NCBI GenBank assembly: GCA_018857735.1
Contig: JABMCL010000882.1
Location: forward strand, 100,001 to 164,000
Origin: Alviniconcha marisindica
Lineage: Eukaryota; Mollusca; Gastropoda; Provannidae
DNA: 64,000 bases
Direction: 5' to 3'
Below, piece by piece: positions 11,540 to 21,900 of the stretch (positions within the stretch are counted from its first letter, which is position 1; each line of letters starts with the position of its first letter). Position numbers and translations under genes: made by a program. The notes below the pieces were generated by a model, which worked only from the letters and a program-made list of their open reading frames with translations, was not told the DNA's origin and searched no databases.

Positions 11540-12445
11540 AACTGGAGCTCCTCGGGGCGTAGCCATGAAAATTTCCTCTTTAACTTTGCCGACGATGAGC
11601 AGTAAAAGACTGGACATGACACGTTTGATACCGTCGCCACACAAGACGGCCATGTTGATGACATCACTGCAAAATTCCTCTTTATCAAAACTGATGAAAC
11701 AGAAAAAGATTGGATCATGGCGTGTTTAATATTGTCGCCACACATGACGGCCATGTTTATGACATCCTGTAAATTGCCTCTTTATCAACGAAGAGCAGAA
11801 AAAGACTGGGTCATGACATGTTTGATACTGTCGCCATACAAGACGGCCATATTCATGACATCTGTAAATTTCCTCTTTATCAATGAAGAGCAGAAAAAAG
11901 ATTGGGTCACGGAAGTGTTTACTACTTTCGCCACACATGATGGCCATGTTTATGACATCTGTAAACTGCCTCTTTATTAATGAAGAGCAGAAAAAGACTG
12001 GGTCATGACGTGTTTGATACTATCGCCACACAAGACGGCCATGTTTACGACATCTGTAAACTGCCTCTTTATTAATGAAGAGCAGAAAAAGACTGGGTCA
12101 TGACGTGTTTGATATTGTCGCCACACAAGACGGCCATGTTTACGACATCTGTAAACTGCCTCTTTATTAATGAAGAGCAGAAAAAGACTGGGTCATGACG
12201 TGTTTGATACTGCCGCCACACAAGACGGCCATGTTTACGACATCACTGTCAACTGCCTCTTTATCAATGAAGAGCAGAAAAAGACTGGATCATCATCATA
12301 CGTGTTTAATACTGTCGCCACACACAACGGCCATGTCTGTGACATCACTGTCAATTTTCTCTTCACCAATGGACAGCAGAAAAAGATTGGATCATGACAT
12401 GCTTAATTCTTTCCTCACACAGGAGGGCCATGTTGATGACATCAC
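11540..12445. repeat. 95-bp tandem array, about ten copies
   Basis: The unit contains gaagagcagaaaaagactgg, gtcatgacgtgtttgatact, gtcgccacacaagacggcca and tgtttacgacatctgtaaac. Spacing of tgtttgatac in the best copies is 95 bp (12011, 12106, 12201). Frames of 60-140 codons here are repeat-derived. Confidence 0.9.
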
Positions 12446-12704
12446 ATTATACAGACTACTGGGCAGGAAACGGCAGCACTCACGGTCTGTTTTTGAAACT
12501 ATTAATCATGGATTTTTAACAAATAGGATCAGAAACTGCGAGAGAAAAAAAGCCGCGTCCAGGTTTTCAGTTCATCCCCATCGTCAGTGTTCAGGAGGCC
12601 TCTTTGCTGCAGTTCACCATTAAAGGAACTCTCCCTCCCAGGCTAAACTTCTCCTGTGCTTGGAGCAGGTCCAACGAACATGATCCGCAGTAAAACGTTT
12701 GCCA

Positions 12705-12815
12705 TTGTTGATTGAAGTGTTGCTTTATGTCCACAGAAACCATAGGCTTAATAGGGACGGGAGCCCAGGATGGCCACCTCGACTTTCACACAGCTCCTGA
12801 GCTCTGAGGTTTGCA
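12705..12815 (+). mobile_element. Dispersed repeat fragment (family 3)
   Basis: ttgaagtgttgctttatgtc, cacagaaaccat, gggacgggagccc, ggccacctcgactttcacac and agctcctgagctct, as at 13545-13665. Confidence 0.6.
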
Positions 12816-13069
12816 TTTGACACTTGCTGCTGATTTTATATTGATTTTATAAGGTGACTTCCTCTTTTTTTGGACACCTTCACTTGTTTCATGAGCTGAT
12901 TACCACACTGTACACTGATTACAATCATTTTTGTCACCGATTGTTTTTATCTCTATGGAGTGAACTTATGATGATGGATTGCAGCGTTCTAAAAAAAGAT
13001 GCAAGTCCACGGCAAAAGGTGTGGTCTAATGGGTTTTATCCCAATCTATTTTTAACTCATAATGAGTGG

Positions 13070-13400
13070 TAATTTTTGTATTAAAATTAGCCGGCAGACG
13101 AAGAAAATAATGCAACATACAAATCACAACTAAATAAAAAAAAATAGCATACAAATTTGTTTTCGTAAAATCTGAGAAGGCTAGTTCCATTAAAGGAGAT
13201 GTTGTCCACAAAGAACTCATATTAATAATTTGTCGGCAGATGGAAAAAATAATGCAACCTAGAAATCACAACTAAAATAACAAATATACATACAAAAACA
13301 TGGGGGAGGTTGGGGGGGGGGGGGGGGGGTTCTTGATCAAATCTGAGAAGGCCACTTCCTTTAAAGGAGAAGTTGCCCTCAAAGAACTCAACTGATGGAA
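13070..13400. repeat. Two-copy direct repeat, about 165 bp
   Basis: The block aataatgcaacatacaaatc, then atctgagaaggct, ttaaaggagatgttgtcc and aaagaactca, is present twice. The second copy is interrupted by a G run at 13312-13329. Confidence 0.75.
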
Positions 13401-13544
13401 ACAAGACACATTGCTGCTGGACACAGGAAAGCCGTACTTGGTGTGCTACAAGTCAAAAGCTCATTCACAGAACATATGTTGATATGAATCTGATACCCTG
13501 AATGACTGGGGAGTCTTCCAGTATTTGCAGAACCATTAATCTTC

Positions 13545-13665
13545 CACCACCCTTGTTGGTTGGTTGAAGTGTTGCTTTATGTCCACAGAGACCGTACGGA
13601 TTATTAGGGACGGGACCCCAGGACGACCACTTCGACTTTCACACAGCTCCTGAGCTCTTGGAAGT
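13545..13665 (+). mobile_element. Dispersed repeat fragment (family 3)
   Basis: Second good copy of the element at 12705-12815, with the same ttgaagtgttgctttatgtc start and cacagctcctgagctct end. Confidence 0.6.
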
Positions 13666-13837
13666 GGAAGATACACCAACAGCAGAAAAGCTAAACTTCT
13701 GAAATTAGTGTGCTCAGACATTCTTAGCCCAAAATGTATAGCCCTGCTAGTCAGTAACATGGCATGTTCAACTCTCTTTCAGAAGTAGCGACGCTACCTT
13801 GCAGTGCTTCGAAACTCTTTGTACTTTTACAATCATT

Positions 13838-14098
13838 TATACAGCTAAACACACAGGCACCCTACGTATGTTGCTTTGAATAGTGACAGTGTAAACTGGT
13901 GCATGGTTGTATGGTGTACACAGAACCTGCGTGAAGACGTGGCACCAGCTGTGTAATAATCAAAATAGTGCTGCAAAATTTTTGCTGGATGTTCAGAACG
14001 TGCTGTGTAAAGCTACAGTCACTCATTCAGTCACATACCACTAGAGCGCAGTGGATCTGCTCAGATGCGGAGAACAGTGCTGTAGTTGCCTTTGTGAA
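13838..14098 (+). mobile_element. SINE family 2, 5'-truncated diverged copy
   Basis: acagctaaacacacagg, gtgcatggttgtatggtgta, cacagaac, ggcaccagc, agtcactcattcag, ctgctcagatgcggagaaca and gtgctgtag follow the order of the copies at 9075 and 59886. Confidence 0.65.
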
Positions 14099-16118
14099 GC
14101 CTTTAGGGCTCATCTCGAGATGAGGTGTTCAACAAATGTACATACAAATCAATACCCAGGTCAAAAGCAGTTTTGTGCATGAACAAACAAGCTGTTAGCA
14201 GTAATATTTTAAATTTTGGTCAGACAAGCAAGGCAACAACCACTGCTGCGGTTGGGCATCTAATGAAACAACCAAAATCAACTGCACATGCGCAGAAGTA
14301 ATCACTGAGAGTTTGAAAGTGCTTCTGGGGAACCATGTCACCGCTTACCAGACACATTCTCCACTGCTGAGAAGAAAGAAAGAAAGGGGGGAAAAAAGCA
14401 CAGGAAAAATCCAGGAGAAGAGAAGACAATGAAAGGGTTGAGCTGTACAAAGAATTTCTCCTCTGTTCATAGCAATAACAAGAGATGATTATCAGCAGTG
14501 ACGTAATTGTAACTGCTGACGTCATTCCTTTTTGTGCCCAGGCAGCACAGGAAGGACAGGCAATGAAACAGTGTGGAGAAAAAAAACGGGCAAAGACGAA
14601 GGGCCCAACCAGTCGAAACAGGACTGTACATGTCACAAACAAAACAGGTATCAGCATTACCCACCCCTTTGCACTGCAAATTAACAGCATTCATTTTTAG
14701 GCTCTCCCCATCTCACTCTCTGTTGCTCTCTCTCTCTTTGTAGTCCACTTCACATGCTCAAACTCTCACACACGCATATTTACAGACGTCAACCTTGGAA
14801 GCCAAATGTGTTCATTTTCATTAAAAACAAACAGAATTAAACAAATTAAAAAGCCAGAGACAAGAGAAAACAAAACAAAACGAACACAAAACAAAGACAA
14901 AAATAAGAAAAAGCGAAGGAATGCTGATCAGATAGCAGTCAATTTTATATGCAATCATTCATTTCGGGGTCTGAATGGTATTTCGTCAAGACACGACAGC
15001 CTAAACCTAAACGCCCAAATGAAAAACGAGCACAAAATCAGCGAGGACGAAACCAAAACCACAAAGTCTTACTCCATAGCAGCATGCGACTAGTTCAGCC
15101 TGTTTCTCAACTGCTCGGTCATTTGCGCACCTCAGTTTAACCGCCCCACCCTTATATAAAGTTACATATATACACGTACATATTGTTATCCATGAATATC
15201 ACCATGAGCAACTACCCAGCGCCTCATCAAGGGACGCACCCTCAGCATCCAAGAAAAAGAACTTACAGTACAATGGACAGTGACAGTAACTCATGCATGA
15301 GCTTTCCACGTCCAACGATGCGGCCGTCGCTCCAGTGCATGGCTGCTGGAAAACAGCATCAAATGATGCAGTGATGGTTAAACGCAATTAGCGTTCTGGG
15401 TGAAAATGCTGCGATTACGCAATTCGCTGGGGTCACCTTGTTTTTAGTGATTTGACAGAGTTAAATCTTAAGTACCATTAACGGTAGATTATTATTATTA
15501 CAGAAAAATAACAGCTCAGTTACGACTGCTTTGATCAGTTATTTATATCGCTATTACCCAGAGTATTACTGGCCTTATGTTCCTCTTAGTAATCTCACCC
15601 TAATATAGACTTCCTGGGGGACTGGGCATAAAAAAACAAGTTACTTACTTGTAATCTTTTTTTTTCTTTTTCAGAAAGCTCCTTTGGTTTTAATCCTCAG
15701 TTTCAGTTTTGGGTCATCTTCTCAGACCTCAAAACAGAACCTAAAACAATGTGCAATATCTTCAATGTGTCGTCCCCCACTGCCTAGACACACCTGATTT
15801 CCAAAGTACCGTTCTGATGCTTTTGCCTGAAACGTGCACAAAAATGCTCAGCTCAAACCCAGGGTTACCTCGCCAGTTAGTCATTAACATAAGCAGAATG
15901 GATGTTGTCCGTGGAACTGCTTCAGGGCGACATTCTGCTCCAGACAAAGAGAAGCGACTTTTGTAGTAAGTGTGATAGTTGACAGAGGCCCAGTGATCAT
16001 TACTGTTGCTGATTCGAGTCTCTGTTGTATCCCTCATCACCTGAGTGATGTCTGTTGGTTGATTTCAGACAATGGGATTCAGGAAGCCCCCCCGCTGAAT
16101 TAAGAAGTAACCAAGTCT
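14099..16118. other. Intergenic or 3' UTR stretch, no gene recognised
   Basis: Several open frames of 60-156 codons exist on both strands but none shows a recognisable domain, splice context or consistent composition. The stretch near 14840-14900 is A-rich. Part of it may belong to the IPO5 3' UTR, which I cannot delimit. Confidence 0.3.
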
Positions 16119-16131
16119 GAGGTTACCACGT

Positions 16132-16446
16132 AAGTAAGTAAACATGGTGCTTAATGTCCACACAAACCATAAGGCTTATTAGGAAGGGGGGGGGAAGGGG
16201 GTCTGGAGATGAGGGAGAGGAGATTATATACCTATCGCTACACTGTCACCACCAGAATGATTCCTGCATTAAGATGGGCAGCGACGAGAGCCATTTTAAT
16301 GTTTCATTAGGAAGTGATGGACAAAGTCACAGGACAGCGTCCACAAACCACAACCTTTTGGGAGAGAAAGGAGAGCCGAAGCGGTATCGGACCGAGGTCC
16401 TTCCGCTTACCAGCCTAACGCCTTACGCTAGGCCAAACCGGCTCAC
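16132..16446 (-). mobile_element. tRNA-derived SINE (family 1), full length with target-site duplication
   Basis: Reverse-oriented copy of 6623-6937: (TACT)n-type tail at its low-coordinate end, body with tatcgctacactgtcacc and attaagatgggcagcgac, and the tRNA-like head at the high-coordinate end (ggaccgaggtcc, taggccaaaccggctcac). A 13-bp duplication, gaggttaccacgt, flanks it at 16119-16131 and 16447-16459. Confidence 0.9.
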
Positions 16447-16612
16447 GAGGTTACCACGTGCAAGATGGTTCCACTTTAGCACCCAAAATGGGCCATCCTG
16501 TTTTGACCCCTGTGCAGCTCACAAGTAAGTGACTTGGTATTTTACCTCCAGTCAACACCAAGTTTCTTACTTACTCATCATCTTGTCTTGCAGCTGACAA
16601 GACTTAGTACAA

Positions 16613-16685
16613 GCCAATTACTAACTGGAGGCCAATTACTAACTGTAAGCCAATTACTAACTGTAAGCCAATTACTAACTGTCCG
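16613..16685. repeat. Short tandem repeat, four copies of about 20 bp
   Basis: The block gccaattactaactg with taag or gagg spacers is repeated four times. Confidence 0.85.
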
Positions 16686-16737
16686 AATTAGGTCATCCTG
16701 AGGTGACCCTGTCTGGTTGACAGGACCTAAATAAAGC

Positions 16738-17790
16738 AACTAACTCACTGTTCAAACTGGGTCTTTCTGAAAAGAACTCACTGTTCAAACTGGGCCTTTG
16801 TGAAATTAACTTACTGGTCAAACTGGGTCTTTCTGAAAAGAACTCACTGTTCGAACTGGACCTTCCTGAAAATAACTCACTGTTCAAACTGGGCCTTCCT
16901 GAAAATAACTCTGTTCACACTGGGCCTTCCCAAAAGTAACTCACTGTTCGAACTGGGCCTCCGTGAAAACAACTCACTGTTCAAACTGGGCCTTCCTGAA
17001 AATAACTCTGTTCAAACTGGGCCTTCCCAAAAGTAACTCACTGTTCAAACTGGGCCTTCCCAAAAGTAACTCACTGTTCAAACTGGGCCTTCCTGAAAAT
17101 AACTCACTGTTCAAACTGGGCCTTCCTGAAAATAACTCACTGTTCAAACTGGGCCTTCCTAAAAAAAGTAAAAACTCACTGTTCAAACTGGGCCTTCCTG
17201 AAAATAACTCACTGTTCAAACTGGGCCTTCCTGAAAATAACTCTGTTCAAACTGGCCTTCCTGAAAATAACTCACTGTTCAAACTGGGCCTTCCTGAAAA
17301 TAACTCACTGTTCAAACTGGGCCTTCCTGAAAATAACTCACTGTTCAAACTGGGCCTTCCTGAAAACAACTCACTGTTCAAACTGGGCCTTCCAGAAAAC
17401 AACTCACTGTTCAAACTGGGCCTTCCAGAAAACAACTCACTGTTCAAACTGGGCCTTCGTGAAAACAACTCACTGTTCAAACTGGGCCTTCCTGAAAATA
17501 ACTCACTGTTCAAACTGGGCCTTCGTGAAAACAACTCACTGTTCAAACTGGGCCTTCCAGAAAACAACTCACTGTTCAAACTGGGCCTTCCAGAAAACAA
17601 CTCACTGTTCAAACTGGGCCTTCGTGAAAACAACTCACTGTTCAAACTGGGCCTTCCTGAAAATAACTCACTGTTCAAACTGGGCCTTCGTGAAAACAAC
17701 TCACTGTTCAAACTGGGTTTTCCTGTGGTGACTGTGCAGTTGACAGGATGTTAACAAAGCCACCAACTCACTGTTCAAACTGGCAACCCC
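16738..17790. repeat. 33-bp tandem array, about 29 copies
   Basis: The unit joins aactcactgttcaaactggg with ccttcctgaaaat. Because 33 bp is 11 codons without stops, both strands show long frames (263 codons forward, motif NSLFKLGLPE). The array is flanked by a related pair of blocks (ggttgacaggacctaa and gttgacaggatgttaa), suggesting it expanded inside one element. I see no start context, promoter or splice signals to call it a gene. Confidence 0.92.
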
Positions 17791-18200
17791 CCTCCCCCCC
17801 ACCCCATTTTGATGAATAAGGCCGGTAATGCTTCTTTGCTTGGTGTTCCCTTTAAGACCTAATGTCAGTGCAATTCCTACAGAAGTCTTACAATAATCTG
17901 TCTGTAACGTCTTGCTGACCTCAGGTTTTGTTTCACCTCCAAAGGACTAGACACGGGGCCCCCAGATAAAATATACATTTGTACGTGTACTGAATCTGGA
18001 TAACAAGATGTCATCGTCATAACTGTCTCACATATAGTGATATGTGATATATGCTAATACTTGCTTGGCGTGCCTCTTCAATTTATAAACCTCAACTTTG
18101 TAATAAAAATAAAAATAAAAGAAAGGCCCACTGCTACCCTGAGATTAGGAGTAGGGGGTGGAGGTCAAAGGGGGTGGGGGTGGGGGGTGGGGTGGGGGTG
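17791..18200. other. Probable IPO5 downstream or 3' UTR stretch, nothing recognised
   Basis: Ordinary AT-rich sequence ending in a GGGTGG-rich patch near 18150-18200. No exon seen. Confidence 0.3.
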
Positions 18201-18203
18201 AAG

Positions 18204-18296
18204 TTACCACCCTAACAGAGACTTGAACCCGCAACCTCTTAATCAAGAGACCAGTGTTTTTTTCGCTCAGCCATTCAGGATACCACCCACCTCCGA
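18204..18296 (-). mobile_element. tRNA-like (SINE head) sequence
   Basis: On the minus strand, ggtatcctgaatggctgagc (A-box-like) is followed after about 35 bp by gcgggttcaagtct (B-box-like), with an anticodon-stem-like ctcttgattaagag. An A-rich insertion in the D-loop region and a poor acceptor stem argue against a functional tRNA gene. Confidence 0.5.
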
Positions 18297-18908
18297 CAAG
18301 TGATGATATGGGTTTCAGCCAGAATGCGTTAAACTAGTTTTTAAAAAAATTATATACATACCTGTACACATCATATTCACGGGTTTCCTTGTGTGTATGA
18401 ACCACCAACAAACGAAATAATTGAGACAATGAAACAGGTGGAGAAAAAACAAAAACAAAAACTGGGAGTAACTGACAGCAGTGAGTGAAGTCTCGCACTG
18501 ATAATCATAAGCTCAAATTCAGAGTTGACACTTAAAAAAATAAATTTTTAAAAAGCCTGATGAAAATCTTCATGCACTGTCCATACCGCATGATCAGTAC
18601 TCCTCGCAGTTTGAACCAGGTCATCTTCCGTCACGATGAGCAACCAGCAGCGAAAGAAGGGAATCAAGAGGGCTTTTGCCTCCACGCAAGTCTTGGAACT
18701 TCAAGTGCGGTTGACAACAATGAAACAGCTCGGTCAGTAAGCACAACACCAGAAAGCGAGCATCCAGCAAGTGTGGAATCGACGAAAGACAGAGTCCTGA
18801 CATATTTTGCATAAGTTCATTCCTGTTGTGAAGAGCTGGCAAACCCAGTCACAGAATTCCCTCCTGTCCGTTCACCTGCAGAAATGTCTCTTTGCGTCCA
18901 CGGGATGT
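18297..18908 (-). other. Start of the IPO5 3' UTR and downstream sequence
   Basis: Immediately downstream of the IPO5 stop at 18909-18911. No further coding and no clear AATAAA close to the stop. The true cleavage site is not determined. Confidence 0.4.
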
Positions 18909-18992
18909 TCACTTGGAAAGAGCCTCTGACAGAGCCTTTTGCTGTTCCGGTGAACACTGTGCCAGACAGACTTGGAACATCTCCTGGTTTGT
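18909..18992 (-). CDS. IPO5: IPO5 exon 28 (terminal)
   Basis: Residues 1069-1095 and the TGA at 18909-18911. Enters in phase 0 after tctgtttcag. Encodes [20 protein letters not shown] and then LSEALSK, equivalent to the C-terminal helix of vertebrate IPO5 (AQLSPEQQAAIQELL). Confidence 0.95.
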   Translation of the reverse strand, partial: TNQEMFQVCLAQCSPEQQKALSEALSK

Positions 18993-21900
18993 CTGAAACA
19001 GAGACATCACCGCCATGTGAACACATGGAACCCTGGAGCGTCTGAAACAGAGACATCACATCATGTGAACACTTGGAACGTCTCCTGGTTTGTCTGAAAC
19101 AGAGATACCACTGTCATGTGAACATGTGGAACATCTCCTGGTTTGTCTAAAACAGAGATATCACTGTCATGTGTACACGTGGAACCCAGGAGTGTCTCAA
19201 ATAAAGATATCACGCCATGTAAACACTTGGAAAATCTGGTTTGTCTGGAACAGAGATATCACTGTCATGTGAACATATGGAACCCAGGAGTGTCTGAAAC
19301 AGACACATCACATCATGTGAACACTAGAAACATCTCCTGGTTTGTCTGAAACAGATATCACACATGTGAACATGTGGAACATTTCAATCTGGTTTGACTG
19401 AAACAGTGACATGTCACGTGAACACTTGGAACATCTTGATCCGGTTTCTCTAAAACAGGGACATGTCATGTGAACACATCTCAATCTGGTTTGTCTAAAA
19501 CAGGGACATGAACACTTGAAACATCTGCTTTGTCTGAAACAGGGACAACATGTCATATGAACACTTGGAACAATCCCAATTTGCTAATGAGTCCATGAGT
19601 TCAGACAGCCTCAAATCCCAATTTGCTAATGAGTCCATGAGTTCAGACAGCCCCAAATCCCGATTTGCTAATGAGTCCGTGAGTTCAGATAGTCCCAAAT
19701 CCCAATTTGCTAATGAGTCCGTAAGTTCAGATAGCCCCAAATCCCAATTTGCTAAGGAGTCCATGAGTTCAGCTCTCATTCCACATGCATGAGTCCTCAA
19801 ATGGCATCATTCGCTTGTCATGCATACGGGCCGAGGTCGGTCGCTACTGCTACCCTACTACTAATCTAAACTGACAGAAATACTCCGATCCCAGATACAC
19901 TTGATCATAGAGTTAGTCAAAACAAACAACAACAACAACTGTGAAAGCATTCACAATCTGAAACAGATCGAGAGCCAGAGTGCTCGTGCAGAATCAACAC
20001 ACAAGGGAGTTAATCCGTGCCCAAAAGACATCACACAAACAAACACAGCAACAACAAAGACCTGGGTCGCCTACTGTAACTCTCACCGGGCATGCGAGTA
20101 AATACAAGGTAAAAATAAATTAAAAAACGTACCTCTGTTGGAGTTTTATTTACCTTGCATTTACTCGCATGCCAGGTGAGAGTTGCGCTGGCAACCTAGG
20201 TCTTTGTTATTGTTGTGTTTGTGTGACATCTTTTGAGCCCTAATTAACTCCCTGATTAATTGTTGATTCTGATAGCATTCGCTATGCTTTTCACCTGGAC
20301 TTGTCGAACAATATTCAGGAGCCGCATGTAGACGTCAGACTTTGCATCAAGCGTTTCCTGCATCACTGCCTCCGCGATGATGGCAAATATGTGCGGCAGG
20401 TTGGCTCCACTGTCTCCCATGATGCCTGGGTGGTTTCTGTGCACAAGCGGGGAAGAGAGAAACTGTGGCGCACAACTTTTTTTAAGTCCATCAGGCTTCA
20501 GGCTATCAGCATGCATGTTGTAAATCAGGGTTCCTACAAAGCTTGTTCTCCAAAACACAAATTGTAAAGACCTTTTTTTCTTTCTTCTTCAAAACTCAAA
20601 AGACAACCCGTCTTTAATTCACCAGGTGTGACACGTTTATGCCCAAAGTATTTCCATTTCATGGATTATAATTTACATTAGCCAAAAACTGAAAACCTGA
20701 CGCTGTCTAACTTAGTAATTCTTAAAGTCTGGGGAACTATCAGCTTTTCAGTTCGACCGCTGTCGAAATTCACAAACTTTCAAAGGTTGAATATTGAAAT
20801 ATTCATTTTTAACCCCCACTTAACTTTTGAAAGTTATATCAGATGGGACCTCAGAGAGGTAAACCCCAAATCGTTCACACATGCATGCACATGCACACAC
20901 ACACACACACACAAACACACATGAATACACGTGCTCACTCACACACACAACAAAGTCAAGCCAAGTAGTTCATATTCCACAAATTTTCCCTTCGTAGAAT
21001 AAAGAAGTACCTGACCCGACTCCAAGACCTACAGAGTCGAACTTACGCCTCTAAGAGATCACAGATGTAGTTATAAATATGCACAGCCTCGTCCACATCC
21101 TCTGTGACCGGGAGCCAGTGCATCAGGCGAGGGATGATGTCGTCCACATTCACCTTGGAGCCGTTGTACTTGCAGATTTTCACCACAGCTGAGATGGCGT
21201 TCTCTGTCGCGTTGATATTCTCTGGCTGTTTTGACTCTGGGTGTTCAATCACGCTGACCAGGCGAGGGATACATTCTGTGGGTGGGACGAAACAACAGGC
21301 ATGTAATATGATGGCATTTGGGCAGGACAAAACAACATGCATGTAATGTGATGGCATTTGGGTGGGACAAACACAGGCATGGAACATTCTGTGGGTGGGA
21401 CGAAACAACAGGCATGTAATGTGATGGCATTTGGGTGGGACAAAACAACATGCATGTAATGTGATGGCATTTGGGTGGGACAAAACAACATGCATGTAAT
21501 GTGATGGCATCTGGGTGGGACAAAACAACATGCATGTAATATGGTGGCATTTGGGTGGGACAAAACAACATGCATGTAATATGGTGGCACTCTCTATGGT
21601 GTTAATATTCTCCAGCTGTCTGGACTCTGAGAGCTGGACTCCACATGTTCATCACGCTGACCAGGCGAGGGAAGTATTCTGTGGGAGGGACAAAACAACA
21701 TGCAAGTGATACAGTGGCACTCTCTGTGGCATTAATATTCTCTGGCTGTCTGGACTCTGGGAGTTCTAGCACGCTCACCAGGAGTGGGTTACTTTATGTG
21801 GGCAGACCATAACATGCAGGTAATATGACAGCATTCTCTGTGGCCTTAATATTTACTCTCTGGCTGTCTGGACTCTGGGAGTTCTAGCACGCTCACCAGG

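Noticed and set aside
14220..14690. 156-codon minus-strand frame as a membrane protein gene
   Set aside because: Cys/Phe-rich but with no recognisable family, splice structure or start context; it may simply lie in 3' UTR.
15183..15374. 63-codon plus-strand frame with Pro/His/Met-rich product
   Set aside because: Short, no homologue recognised, no supporting signals.
16963..17754. 263-codon repetitive frame
   Set aside because: Product of a 33-bp tandem array open on both strands; no independent coding evidence.
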